Positions 9,909 through 19,802 of a DNA stretch of 64,000 nt are shown here, piece by piece. The first letter of the stretch is position 1; each line of letters opens with the position of its first letter. A program made the translations under genes and the position numbers. Source of the stretch: Paenibacillus sp. OVF10 (GTDB lineage Bacteria; Bacillota; Bacilli; Paenibacillales; Paenibacillaceae). The notes below the pieces were generated by a model. The model was not told the DNA's origin, ran no database searches, and worked only from the letters and a program-made list of their open reading frames with translations. The stretch spans positions 5,456,001 to 5,520,000 of the forward strand of contig CP094668.1 in assembly GCA_022836915.1 (NCBI GenBank), written 5' to 3'.

Positions 9909-11144
9909 CTAATTCCTCCCGGCAATGCGCTCCGCCGCAATCCGGAGCAACCGATGAGCCACATCGTCCTTGGCTATCACCGGAAGCTCCTCCACCAAAC
10001 CTTCCCGGTCATAGATATGTACCGCGTTGGTGTCTGTTCCAAATCCTGCACCCGTGCGGGTTACGTCATTGGCTACGATCAGATCACAGTTTTTCCGTTC
10101 CAATTTCTCACGTGCATACATCTCAACCGACTGAGTCTCCGCAGCAAAACCAATCAAAAACTGATGGGTTTTCTGTTTGCCCAGCGTTTCAAGAATATCT
10201 ATATTTTTAACAAGTTCGAGCGACAGCGTGTCGCCTTTCTTCTTGATCTTCTCGGTATAAACTTCCTTTGGACGGTAATCGGCAACTGCCGCCGCCTTAA
10301 CCACGATATCAGCATCGTCCCACTCGCGTGTTACGGCTTCATACATATCCTGCGCAGACTGTACAAGGATCAACTCAACGTTCTCCGGTGGCTTGGCTTG
10401 GGTATTGCCCATAACCAATTTCACATCTGCCCCCAGATCACGCGCAGCTGCGGCTATGGCAAATCCCATTTTGCCAGATGAATCGTTCGTAATGTATCGT
10501 ACTGGGTCAATGCGCTCAATCGTACCGCCAGCCGTAACAACAACCTTCTTGCCTTGTAACAATGGAGCTTGTCCCTGCCGGCTAATGTCTGCAGACTCGC
10601 GTTGTTCAAAGAAACGTTCCACCACATCCACAATGCTCTCCGGTTCTTCCAGACGTCCCTTGCCCACATATCCACACGCAAGCAAACCTTCACCTGGTTC
10701 AATCATCATAGCGCCCCGTTCAACAAGCAGGTTCATATTATGCTTTACAGCTGGATGATCATACATATGTACATTCATCGCTGGAGCAATCATGACAGGG
10801 GCTGTCGTGGCAAGAAGAGTTGTTGAGAGCATATCATCTGCCATGCCATGCGCCATCTTGGCAATTACATTGGCTGTTGCCGGAGCAACCAGAACAAGAT
10901 CCGCCAGATCGGCCAGATGAATATGAGATACGACTGCTGGTTCACGCTCATCAAATGTATCGGTATATACGGTGTTTCGGGTCAACGTTTGCAGCGTCAA
11001 TTCGGTAATAAACTGTGTAGCGGAAGCTGTCATAATTACATGAACATCCGCTCCCTTTTGTACCAGTCTGCTGCATAATGTTGCCGCTTTGTAAGCGGCT
11101 ATGCCGCCAGTCACACCAAGCACGATTTTTTTACCGTTCAACAT
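9909..11144 (-). CDS. coaBC: Bifunctional phosphopantothenoylcysteine decarboxylase/phosphopantothenate-cysteine ligase
   Basis: Two successive steps of coenzyme A synthesis. The N-terminal flavoprotein decarboxylase domain (about 1-180) has GGIAAYKAA, the PAMNVHMYDHPAV substrate motif and ACGYVGKGRL with the catalytic Cys. The C-terminal CTP-dependent ligase domain begins with KKVVVTAGGTIERIDPVR and contains a late KKKGD segment. Length (411 aa) is typical. The stop is 3 bp before priA. A terminator after rpoZ lies upstream, so coaBC may be transcribed from its own promoter; a TATAAAT motif lies about 30 bp upstream of its start. Confidence 0.95.
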   Translation of the reverse strand: MLNGKKIVLGVTGGIAAYKAATLCSRLVQKGADVHVIMTASATQFITELTLQTLTRNTVYTDTFDEREPAVVSHIHLADLADLVLVAPATANVIAKMAHGMADDMLSTTLLATTAPVMIAPAMNVHMYDHPAVKHNMNLLVERGAMMIEPGEGLLACGYVGKGRLEEPESIVDVVERFFEQRESADISRQGQAPLLQGKKVVVTAGGTIERIDPVRYITNDSSGKMGFAIAAAARDLGADVKLVMGNTQAKPPENVELILVQSAQDMYEAVTREWDDADIVVKAAAVADYRPKEVYTEKIKKKGDTLSLELVKNIDILETLGKQKTHQFLIGFAAETQSVEMYAREKLERKNCDLIVANDVTRTGAGFGTDTNAVHIYDREGLVEELPVIAKDDVAHRLLRIAAERIAGRN

Positions 11145-11216
11145 GTTTATTTCCCCCGATATTTATACGACGTCTAAGTAAGATTCCGTTAAAATATGCT
11201 TATTCGTAAAAAAATA

Positions 11217-11232
11217 ACAACCTCGCGGTTGT
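11217..11232 (-). terminator. Terminator downstream of rpoZ
   Basis: Six-bp stem ACAACC/GGTTGT with a TCGC loop, followed on the minus strand by a run of seven T. It lies about 50 bp after rpoZ and separates gmk-rpoZ from coaBC. Confidence 0.75.
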
Positions 11233-11282
11233 CAATTAATCCGGCTTGCGCCGTATGCAGTTGAAGAGCAGCCGCAGGCGGC

Positions 11283-11495
11283 TTACTCTTCTTCTTCGTC
11301 CTGTCCTTTGATGACAACGAGCAGGTCTCCATAGATTTCTTCCAGTGCAACGCCCACTTGTTTATGGGATCTCGCACCTCTTAAATCCGATTTTTCACCT
11401 TCACGTAGCTGTCTAGCCCGGCGGGAAGCAGCAACAACAAGGGAATACTTGCTGTCGACTTTGTTCATCATTTCATCAATAGAAGGATACAGCAT
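11283..11495 (-). CDS. rpoZ: RNA polymerase omega subunit
   Basis: Small RNA polymerase subunit that assists beta' folding. The sequence MLYPSIDEMMNKV then YSLVVAASRRARQL is the conserved omega core. An acidic tail (QDEEEE) ends the 70-residue protein. The start shown skips four extra upstream residues because the family starts at MLYPSID. It follows gmk as in Bacillales, with an intervening gap of about 157 bp. Confidence 0.94.
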   Translation of the reverse strand: MLYPSIDEMMNKVDSKYSLVVAASRRARQLREGEKSDLRGARSHKQVGVALEEIYGDLLVVIKGQDEEEE

Positions 11496-11652
11496 ATTAA
11501 CAAACACCTCTTCGCATTAGTATAATCGCAAGTTGCCGCCTGACAGAACTGATGTGGCATGTCTTCACACCCGGGCATTCCGAGAAGGAGTGCTTCAGTA
11601 GATGATATGACAACTGCCCCACTTATATCGCATTCTGCAGCGGCAAAAGGGA

Positions 11653-12225
11653 TTATTTATTGATCTTACAATGTTCGGCGATTATGATGCTTTCTATTCT
11701 CTTGCACGCCAAATCAATTTCATCATTAACAACAGCGTAATCATACTGCTCCAGCAGACTGATCTCATCAACCGCCACGGACATCCGGTGATCAATGGTC
11801 GCTTGGCTTTCGGTACCACGGCCCTGAATGCGATCTTTCAGCTCGTCCAATGAAGGAGGAAGCAGGAAAACAAAGATCCCTTCCGGGAATTTCTCTTTCA
11901 CTTTTAACGCGCCTTGAACCTCAATCTCCAGAATGATGTCGCGGCCTTCGTTAATCGTTTTCTCAACAAAATCACGCGGTGTTCCGTAATAATTACCAAC
12001 ATACTCCGCATGTTCCAACAATTGATCTTCAGCAATCATGTTCTGGAACTCTTCATGACTTCTGAAGAAATAGTTCACACCATGTTCTTCACCAAGACGA
12101 GGCTGACGGGTTGTTGCCGATACGGAATAGATCAATTCCGGCACCCGTTTGCGCAAAGCGCTGCATACAGTACCCTTCCCGACCCCAGATGGGCCGGACA
12201 ACACTACCAGTAATCCCTTAGACAT
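11653..12225 (-). CDS. gmk: Guanylate kinase
   Basis: Converts GMP to GDP with ATP. It shows the P-loop GPSGVGKGTV near the N-terminus, the GMP-binding segment (SVSATTRQPRLGEEHGVNY) and the lid region. The start at MSKGLLVVLSG is preceded by TGGAGTG. A longer in-frame upstream extension lacks family similarity and overlaps remA. Length is 190 aa. The gene lies 13 bp after remA. Confidence 0.95.
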   Translation of the reverse strand: MSKGLLVVLSGPSGVGKGTVCSALRKRVPELIYSVSATTRQPRLGEEHGVNYFFRSHEEFQNMIAEDQLLEHAEYVGNYYGTPRDFVEKTINEGRDIILEIEVQGALKVKEKFPEGIFVFLLPPSLDELKDRIQGRGTESQATIDHRMSVAVDEISLLEQYDYAVVNDEIDLACKRIESIIIAEHCKINK

Positions 12226-12238
12226 ATTACACTCCATT

Positions 12239-12499
12239 TTATTCGTCGTTATCATCATCTTTCGAAGAAAGACGATGGGCGACCGTCTCAGGCTGAACTG
12301 CAGACAAAATGACATGATCGCTATCCGTAATAATTACGGCACGAGTACGTCTTCCGTACGTTGCATCAATCAGCATGTGACGATCTCTTGCCTCTTGTAT
12401 AATTCTCTTGATCGGCGCCGATTCCGGACTCACGATGGATATAATCCGGTTCGCCGATACGATGTTACCGAATCCAATGTTAATGAGTTTGATTGCCAT
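12239..12499 (-). CDS. remA: Extracellular matrix regulator RemA (DUF370)
   Basis: DNA-binding regulator that activates biofilm matrix genes in B. subtilis. The 86-residue product starts MAIKLINIGFGNIVSANR and contains the conserved RHMLIDATYGRRTRAVI stretch used for DNA contact. An acidic tail (DDDNDE) closes it. It sits between yicC and gmk, the conserved order, and is probably cotranscribed with both. Confidence 0.94.
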   Translation of the reverse strand: MAIKLINIGFGNIVSANRIISIVSPESAPIKRIIQEARDRHMLIDATYGRRTRAVIITDSDHVILSAVQPETVAHRLSSKDDDNDE

Positions 12500-12550
12500 A
12501 ATCAGGTTCTTCCCCCTATACATGCGACTCTTTTGCCGAAATTTGGCCGA

Positions 12551-13450
12551 TCATTCGATATTCGCAGCTTGCTCGCGAATCTTCTCCAGTTCCGCCTTCA
12601 TCTCGACAACACGATTCACCAGAGCCAAATGGTTGGCTTTTGATCCAATCGTATTGACTTCCCGATTCATCTCTTGAATTAGAAAGTCCAACTTACGACC
12701 TACCGGCTCATCACTCTTCAGCAGTTCCCTGCTCTGTCCAAAGTGACTCTGTAGACGCGTAAGCTCCTCTTCTATGTTAGAACGATCGGCAAACATTGCA
12801 ATTTCCATACCCAATTTATGCTCATCAAAAGGGAAAGAGCCTTCTTCCTGCATTTCCGTAAGCCTTTGTCTTAGCTTGTTGCGATAATCACTTACCACAG
12901 TCGGTGCAAGATCAAGCATCTCGGTATGCAGTGACTCCAGACGGGTAATCCGCCGTTCCAGGTCACTGGCCAGATGAAGACCCTCGCGAGCGCGCATCTG
13001 TTCAAGGCTGGACAGAGCCTCTTTCAATCCTTCCTGCAGAACTCGCTCCCATTCGTCCTTCTGCTCTTCGGGAATGGAACTTGTCCCATCCGAATGAACC
13101 ATGACGTCCGGCAGACCAAGCATATCCACAATACTTGGTTTGCCCTGCATTCCATATTGGGTCTCCAGTTGCTCTGCAGCCTGCAGATAGGCCCTGACCG
13201 TCTGTTCATTCAGAACAGCGGGAAGAGCCTGGTCTTCCTCTTTTTCTTTCATTACATAAACATCAATCCGCCCACGTTTCAAACGACTCTGTACGATCTT
13301 CCTCAAACCGTCTTCATAATACGTCCACTCTCTTGGCAGACGCATCATCACTTCGCAATAACGATGATTAACAGATTTGATCTCTAATTGTACCTTATAG
13401 CCGCCAAAATGAAAGGCGGATTGACCGTATCCGGTCATACTGAATGACAT
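12551..13450 (-). CDS. yicC: YicC/YloC-family endoribonuclease
   Basis: Member of the YicC family, whose Escherichia coli member is an endoribonuclease. It begins MSFSMTGYGQ, with the conserved IKSVNHRY motif near residue 25 and the C-terminal DFLIQEMNREVNTIGSKA segment with its conserved acidic residues. About 299 aa, normal. The start is placed at MSFSM rather than the upstream MMP because of family alignment. It follows the MTHFR gene by about 20 bp and leads into remA-gmk-rpoZ. Confidence 0.93.
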   Translation of the reverse strand: MSFSMTGYGQSAFHFGGYKVQLEIKSVNHRYCEVMMRLPREWTYYEDGLRKIVQSRLKRGRIDVYVMKEKEEDQALPAVLNEQTVRAYLQAAEQLETQYGMQGKPSIVDMLGLPDVMVHSDGTSSIPEEQKDEWERVLQEGLKEALSSLEQMRAREGLHLASDLERRITRLESLHTEMLDLAPTVVSDYRNKLRQRLTEMQEEGSFPFDEHKLGMEIAMFADRSNIEEELTRLQSHFGQSRELLKSDEPVGRKLDFLIQEMNREVNTIGSKANHLALVNRVVEMKAELEKIREQAANIE

Positions 13451-13469
13451 CGGCATCACATCCGTTTTA

Positions 13470-15359
13470 CTATTGTAATTGATTATTAGGGTTGAAACAA
13501 GTAGGACATTGATGCTCCGACTTCTCCCATACGTATTGAGTCAGTTCGGCCGTCATGCCGTAGAACATAAACGGTGTCATAAGATAGATGCCTTTGAAAT
13601 GCGCTGTTGCTACGTCCAGCAATTCTTTGGCAATTTTTACCCCCATCGCACGGCCTTCTTCACCTTCCAGACCTGCCATACGGGAACGCACTTCATCCGA
13701 AAGCTGAATTCCGGGAACCTCGTTGTGCAGATACTCTGCATTCCGTCCACTCGCCAGCGGCATTACACCTACAAAAATAGGCACATCCAGATGTTTGGTC
13801 GCCTCGTGCATCGCTACAATCAACTCAGGATCATAGATCGGTTGTGTCATGATGTAATCTGCACCAGAGGCAATTTTCTTCTCCAGACGCTGTACAGCTT
13901 TTTCCAAATATTTCACATTAGGATTAAATGCTGCTCCGATGACAAAACCCGCTTTTTGCTTCAGCGGTTTACCAGAGAAAGCCACTCCATCGTTCAACTG
14001 TTTGATCATGCGTATGATTTCAAAAGAAGTCAGATCGTATACCGAGCTTGAACCCGGCAGATCACCAAATCTTGCAGGATCTCCTGTTACAGCCAGTACA
14101 TGATTAATGCCCAGAGCATCAAAACCCATCATGTGGGACTGTGTTCCAATCAGGTTCCGGTCACGGCAGGCAATGTGCACAAGTGGACGAAGGCCCGTGC
14201 GATCCTGAACGAGGTGACCCAGCGCCATGTTGCTCATCCGTGTAACCGCGAGTGAATTATCGGCCAGTGTCAGGGCATCGGCTCCTGCTGCTTTTAATGT
14301 CTCGGCACCTTTCATGAACTTGGCAATGTCCAAGTCACGCGGCGGGTCAAGTTCAACAATGACCGTGTGACGCTGCTTGACCAGATCAACGATCGTAGGC
14401 TGTCCTCCACGCCCGGAACGCTCATCCACATGTTCATGCAACACAATACGCGGTTTGGATTCTGACGGATCGGGCTCCAAAATAGGCGAAGGTATATAGT
14501 CAGCAAGCGCCTCTTTCATGGCGGTAATATGATCAGGTGTCGTACCACAGCAACCACCGATAATACGAGCGCCCAGTTCGGCAAATTGCACTGCCGTCTG
14601 ACCAAAGTACTCCGGAGTTGCACCATAACGGAACTGACCATCTACATAATCTGCAGCACCCGCATTTGGATAAACAGACATTGGAATACCAATACGTCCG
14701 GAGACGGTTTCCATGGCACGCATAATCCCGTTTGGACCTGAGCGACAGTTAAAACCAATGACGTCCGCGCCCTGCTCCCGCATGATCCGGAAGGCTTCAG
14801 GCATCGTATATCCGTCCAGTGTATGCCCTACATCCTCTACAGCGAACTGTCCAATCACGGGCAGATCACTTAGCTTGCGCGCTTGCAAAAGAGCAATATC
14901 CATTTCCTCGATATCATAGAAGGTCTCAAGTAAAATGCCATCTACGCCTTCATCAAGCAGTGCAGAGATCTGTTGTTGATAAAAGCGTTTCAGTTCACTC
15001 GTTGACACGTTCGTCCGCTTGCCACCTCGAATGGAACCAACTGCACCAAGCACATAACCGGTATCCCCAGCTACCTCTTTGGCAATGCGTACGCCGGCAC
15101 GGTTCACGTCCTCCACCTTGGACTCCAGACCGAACTTGGACAACTTGTCGTAATTGGCAGAATACGTATTTGTTTCAAATATTTCTGTACCTGCATCCCG
15201 ATAACGGCGATGTACATCCGCCACTACTTCAGGTGAAATCAAGTTCAATTCTTCATATGAAATCCCCACTGGGAACCCCATTTGGTACAGATATGTTCCC
15301 ATGGCCCCATCTCCAACGAGAACCCGTTCCTGCATAACTTTGCGCAAATCCGCCTTCAT
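13470..15359 (-). CDS. Bifunctional homocysteine S-methyltransferase/methylenetetrahydrofolate reductase (YitJ-like)
   Basis: Fusion enzyme of methionine and folate metabolism. Residues 1 to about 300 form a zinc-dependent homocysteine methyltransferase barrel (GDGAMGTYLYQMG; GFNCRSGP; GGCCGTTPDH with zinc Cys pair). Residues from about 325 form a 5,10-methylenetetrahydrofolate reductase domain (IVELDPPRDLD; LAVTGDPARFGD; ADYIMTQPIYD). At 629 aa it matches B. subtilis YitJ. In B. subtilis yitJ is elsewhere and SAM-riboswitch controlled; here it is inserted between dapF and yicC, and I saw no S-box in the 212 bp upstream. Confidence 0.93.
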   Translation of the reverse strand: MKADLRKVMQERVLVGDGAMGTYLYQMGFPVGISYEELNLISPEVVADVHRRYRDAGTEIFETNTYSANYDKLSKFGLESKVEDVNRAGVRIAKEVAGDTGYVLGAVGSIRGGKRTNVSTSELKRFYQQQISALLDEGVDGILLETFYDIEEMDIALLQARKLSDLPVIGQFAVEDVGHTLDGYTMPEAFRIMREQGADVIGFNCRSGPNGIMRAMETVSGRIGIPMSVYPNAGAADYVDGQFRYGATPEYFGQTAVQFAELGARIIGGCCGTTPDHITAMKEALADYIPSPILEPDPSESKPRIVLHEHVDERSGRGGQPTIVDLVKQRHTVIVELDPPRDLDIAKFMKGAETLKAAGADALTLADNSLAVTRMSNMALGHLVQDRTGLRPLVHIACRDRNLIGTQSHMMGFDALGINHVLAVTGDPARFGDLPGSSSVYDLTSFEIIRMIKQLNDGVAFSGKPLKQKAGFVIGAAFNPNVKYLEKAVQRLEKKIASGADYIMTQPIYDPELIVAMHEATKHLDVPIFVGVMPLASGRNAEYLHNEVPGIQLSDEVRSRMAGLEGEEGRAMGVKIAKELLDVATAHFKGIYLMTPFMFYGMTAELTQYVWEKSEHQCPTCFNPNNQLQ

Positions 15360-15531
15360 CCCATTTCCCCCGCCTAGCTGTGATCATTTACATACTAATG
15401 TAACACAAAAAACGCTAAAAAACGAAGAAAAACACAGGTTTTTGATGAGTATCCAGCTCATATGGACTTTCTTGCCATACAGCCCCCAATATGTCTCTGT
15501 ACAGGAGACACGACCTGTCCTTTTTGACAAA

Positions 15532-15553
15532 AAAGAGGCCCGCAGGCCTCTTT
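15532..15553 (-). terminator. Terminator downstream of dapF
   Basis: Nine-bp perfect stem AAAGAGGCC/GGCCTCTTT with a CGCA loop and a T run on the minus strand, about 20 bp after the dapF stop. Confidence 0.85.
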
Positions 15554-15572
15554 GGTTAAACCTTCCACTTTT

Positions 15573-16405
15573 TTATGAAGTGATTCCCTTAAAAACAACT
15601 TCAGCAGGTCCAGTCATGTACACATGATTGTCAGCTTCATTCCACTCAATGTGGAGATCCCCACCCTTAAGGCTGATGATTGCTGTACGATCTGTATGTC
15701 CATTCAGGACAGAGGATACCAGTGTTGCACAAGCTCCGGTTCCACAAGCAAGTGTTGGGCCAGCTCCGCGTTCCCATACACGCATGTCCACATATCCACG
15801 GTCACGAACTGTGGCGAATTCCACATTGATTTTTTCGGAAACATCGGATGTACTTCAAGAAGCGGTCCCCAGGTTGTCAGATCAAAATTCACAGCATCAT
15901 CAACATAGATAACCGCATGCGGGTTACCCATGGATACGGCAGTGAATTTGAACGCATGTCCATTCGCTTCAATGTAGTGATCAACCACTGGGTTGGCATC
16001 CACCGTTGTAGGCACTTGAAGACCGTTCAGAATCGGCTCACCCATATCGACACGAACCGTTTCCACTTTACCATCACGAATGTTGAGACTCACAGGTTGT
16101 ACCCCAGCACCAATCGTTTCAATGGTGATCTGCTCCTGGTTCACGTGACCATGATCGTATACATATTTGGATACACAGCGAATGGCATTACCGCACTGTT
16201 CTGCTTCCGAACCGTCCGAATTCATGATGCGCATCTGAAAGTCCGCCTTCTCTGAAGGCAGTATATAAACCAGGCCGTCCGCTCCGATGCCAAAGAAACG
16301 GTTGCACCATTTCACAGCCAATTCTGCTGCATCTGCCGGAAGCTCCTTTTCACCAAATACAACGATAAAATCGTTACCAAGTCCATGCATTTTCGTAAAT
16401 TCCAT
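15573..16405 (-). CDS. dapF: Diaminopimelate epimerase (one frameshift in this sequence)
   Basis: Converts LL- to meso-diaminopimelate for lysine and peptidoglycan synthesis. The start MEFTKMHGLGNDFIV follows AAGGAGTGG. The first catalytic Cys is in EQCGNAIRC. The frame breaks in six T at 15830-15835. With one base restored the reading continues into FATVRDRGYVDMRVWERGAG and the second catalytic Cys motif LACGTGACA. The restored length is 277 aa, as expected. The break is probably a sequencing error. The gene lies 182 bp downstream of the Ca2+ ATPase. Confidence 0.93.
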
Positions 16406-16587
16406 AATCTTGCCCACTCCTTTTGGCAGTCTGCTGCCAAAGCTATATTCTTGCTCTTCTACAGGATTACCATAGAAATTCATATTCAACATTTACACAA
16501 AAAAGCTATCCTGCAAAATGCCAAAGCTCTCGCTTCGAATCATTTTGAGGATAGCATAACGAAATAGGTCAGGAAAAGGTATTGATT

Positions 16588-19445
16588 TTATGCCGAAAAC
16601 TTTGTACTTTTCGGTACGAAGCGGCCAGAACCACCCATACGGCGGCGGTTACGACGACCACCCCAGACGCTGCCTGCGCCCATAAGGAACGTTGGAATGC
16701 CCGCTGCAACGATGCAGATCGCCCATTCACGCAAACCAAGCGGTACGGTTTTGAAGATCGGCTGCAACGGTTCAACGTACATCACAACCAGCATCAGTAC
16801 AACCGATGAAATAACCGCAAGAACCAGATATTTGTTCTGTAAAGGATTCCGGTGGAAGATGGACCGCGAACTACGGCAATCAAAGACATGAATAAGCTGC
16901 GCCAAAACGAGTGTAGCAAAAGCTACCGACTGTGCCTTAATCAGTTGACCCGGGTTATCCGGTGCAGCCTGAAGGGTAAGCCAGAAAGCTCCGAGTGTAC
17001 ATAATCCAATTAATACACCCCGGCTGACGATTTTCCAACCCAGTCTGCGGGCAAAGATATTCTCCTTGGCTCCACGGGGTTTGTGTTCCATCAAATCCTT
17101 CTCAGGCTGATCTACCCCGAGCGCCATTGCAGGCAAACCATCCGTCACCAGGTTAACCCACAGAATTTGAATAGGTACGAGTGGTAGCGGCAAGCCCATC
17201 ATCATCGCAAAGAACATTGTCAATATTTCGCCAACGTTCGATGCCAGCAAATAACGGATAAATTTGCGAATGTTCTCATAAATATTACGGCCTTCTTCAA
17301 TGGCAGCCACGATCGTTGAGAAGTTATCATCACTCAGAATCAGCGCCGAAGCTTCCTTCGTGACATCTGTACCCGTAATGCCCATCGCAATCCCGATGTC
17401 TGCCGCTTTAATGGCTGGAGCATCATTGACTCCATCTCCTGTCATGGCGACGACATGCCCTTTGCGCTGTAACGATTTTACGATGCGAAGCTTGTGTTCT
17501 GGAGATACCCTTGAGAACACGTAGATGCCCTCTACCTGTTTATCCAGTTGCTCGTCTGTCATGCCTGCCAGTTGCTGACCACTTAACGACGCGCCTCCGC
17601 GGGGAAGAATCCCCAGCTGATGCGCAATGGCTTCTGCCGTTGTTCCATGATCACCTGTGATCATGACGGTACGAATGCCCGCTTTGCGGCATGTGGCAAT
17701 TGCATCTCGCACTTCACGACGCGGTGGATCTATCATACCTGCAAGTCCTACGAAGACAAGTTGACTTTCGGCGGCGTGTTCGTCAGCCACTTTTTCTTCC
17801 GGCCGCACTTCACGATAGGCCATTCCGAGGACACGCAGTGCTGCTCCAGCCATGCTCTCGTTAGCTGCCATCACTTTCTGCCGCAGCGTTCCAGTGAAAG
17901 GTACGACCTTGCCTTCCCACAAAATATAACTGCAGTGTCCGATTAACACATCCGGTGCACCTTTGGTGTAGATCATTCGGCCTCCCTGATGATGAACCAG
18001 GACCGACATGCGTTTCCGCTCCGAATCAAACGGGAATTCCTGCTGACGGGCATACAACTCTTTGAGTCCAGCAGGAGTAAGCCCCATTTTGGAGGCCAGT
18101 GTGACGAGTGCCCCTTCCGTCGGATCACCTTTCAGCTCCCAGAATACATTTTCTCCCTTGGCCGCTTCTTCTTGGAGATCACCTTTTTTGTGTTTTTCTT
18201 ACTTTCCTTTTTGGTATCCTTGCCCTTTTTCTTGTTCCCGGCCTCGCTTGCAATACTCTCGACAATACTGGCATTGTTGCAAAGCGAGCTGATCTGAAGC
18301 ATTCTACGTAGCGACTGGTCACTCTTCAGTTCCACCGTACGACCGTTCTCCAGCATCTGCCCTTCAGGTGCATAACCATCCCCGGTAACCTTGATGTTAC
18401 GTCCCTCCAGCCACACATCCGTTACCGTCATCTTGTTCTGGGTGAGCGTGCCAGTCTTATCCGAACATATTACGGATGCACAGCCCAGAGTTTCGACGGA
18501 AGGCAGTTTGCGTACAATGGCTTTACGTTTGATCATTCGCTGCACGCCAAGTGCGAGTGCAATGGTTACAATAGCCGGCAGACCCTCCGGTATGGCAGCC
18601 ACCGCGAGGCTAACCCCTGCCAGAAACATGCCAACGGCTGGTTGACCGTGTAATATCCCGGCGACGACAACCATAATGGTTAATCCCAATGCGACAAAAA
18701 TCAGAATTTTGCCCAGTTGTTCCAGCCTGTGCTGTAACGGTGTTTCCTGCTCCTCCGTATTCTGGATCAGATCGGCGATTTTGCCCATCTCCGTCTCCAT
18801 CCCCGTACGGATAACCACACCTTTGGCTGTGCCACGAGTGACCATGGTACCCATAAAACCAATATTCTTCTGATCACCAAGCGGAACATCCTCATCGGCA
18901 ATCGGAAGGCAATGTTTGCTTACAGGAACCGATTCCCCGGTAAGGGCCGACTCCTCGACATCCAGACTGTTTGTTTGCAGCCAGCGCACATCAGCGGGTA
19001 TGCGGTCCCCACTCTCCACCATAACAATATCCCCGGGCACAAGCTGTTTGGCCGCAAGGTGTACTTCCTGGCCTGAACGAAGCACTTTGGCAAGAGGTGC
19101 AGACAACTGTTTCAATGCACGAAGAGATCGTTCAGCCCGGAATTCCTGTACAAACCCCAGAATCGCATTCAGTACGATAATAGCCACAATCGTTACTGCA
19201 TCCAGATACTCACCCAACAATCCGGATACCAACGTTGCTCCCATCAACACCAGCACCATAAAATCCTTGAACTGATTCAAGAGCAATGTAATCGGAGATA
19301 TGCGTTTCCCCTCGCTCAGCTCATTCGAACCGACCACTTTCCTCTTCTCTGCTACAGCTTCATCCGTCAATCCTTCCTGCGGGCTGACGCCAAGAGTGTT
19401 ACGAAGCTCTTCATCACTAAGTTGATGCCACTTGGTATGTTCCAT
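16588..19445 (-). CDS. P2A-type calcium-transporting ATPase, YloB-like (one frameshift in this sequence)
   Basis: Membrane cation pump of the SERCA/PMCA branch, likely exporting Ca2+. In order: TGES actuator motif (ALTGESVPVSKH), M4 ion site VAAIPEGLPA, phosphorylation site SDKTGTLTQNK, nucleotide domain, and the hinge MTGDGVNDAPAIKAADIG, then C-terminal membrane helices. The frame breaks near 18166-18174; adding one base joins ISKKEAAKGENVFWELKGDPTEGAL, giving 952 aa. A Lys-rich segment of about 25 residues just before the break, in the nucleotide-binding domain, looks like an insertion. The gene is divergent from rqcH, matching the yloA-yloB neighbourhood. The 357-bp gap between them probably holds both promoters, but I could not assign boxes convincingly. 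Confidence 0.9.
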
Positions 19446-19802
19446 GCTTCAAGTTTCCCTCCCAGTCTGTATTTCATCTGCAAAATAAGCTCACATGTTT
19501 CACCGGCGTGCTGGTCGACAGGCTGTACACTATGCCGGACAAACTACCTGCTCTATATGTATTCGGACAGGTCTGTGATTAGCACCCGGAAGGTGAATCC
19601 TTTCCCTGATGGACAGAATAGGATAAAATATAAGTCTGCGATGTTCTGCGCAGTACCGATTCCAGCGTTCAACAGGCAAGCAACGAAGAATCTGCAGCCA
19701 GTCCTTGTTTTTTTACATACCTGGTTGCACGGTTTCAGTTATATAGATGAAGCATTTGGCATGATAAATGCAGATGCTCGATAGAGAGAGGAAGTGGAAA
19801 AA

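Noticed and set aside
13479..14051. Long plus-strand open frames opposite the MTHFR gene and others (e.g. 3005-3628, 9777-10481, 50207-50989)
   Set aside because: Compositional shadows of real minus-strand genes with no start signals or recognisable domains.
15360..15572. SAM (S-box) riboswitch upstream of the YitJ-like gene
   Set aside because: The characteristic S-box core was not found; only the dapF terminator is visible.
19422..19784. A 120-aa frame in the intergenic region between the ATPase and rqcH
   Set aside because: No ribosome site, no family similarity, overlaps the ATPase start and probable promoters.
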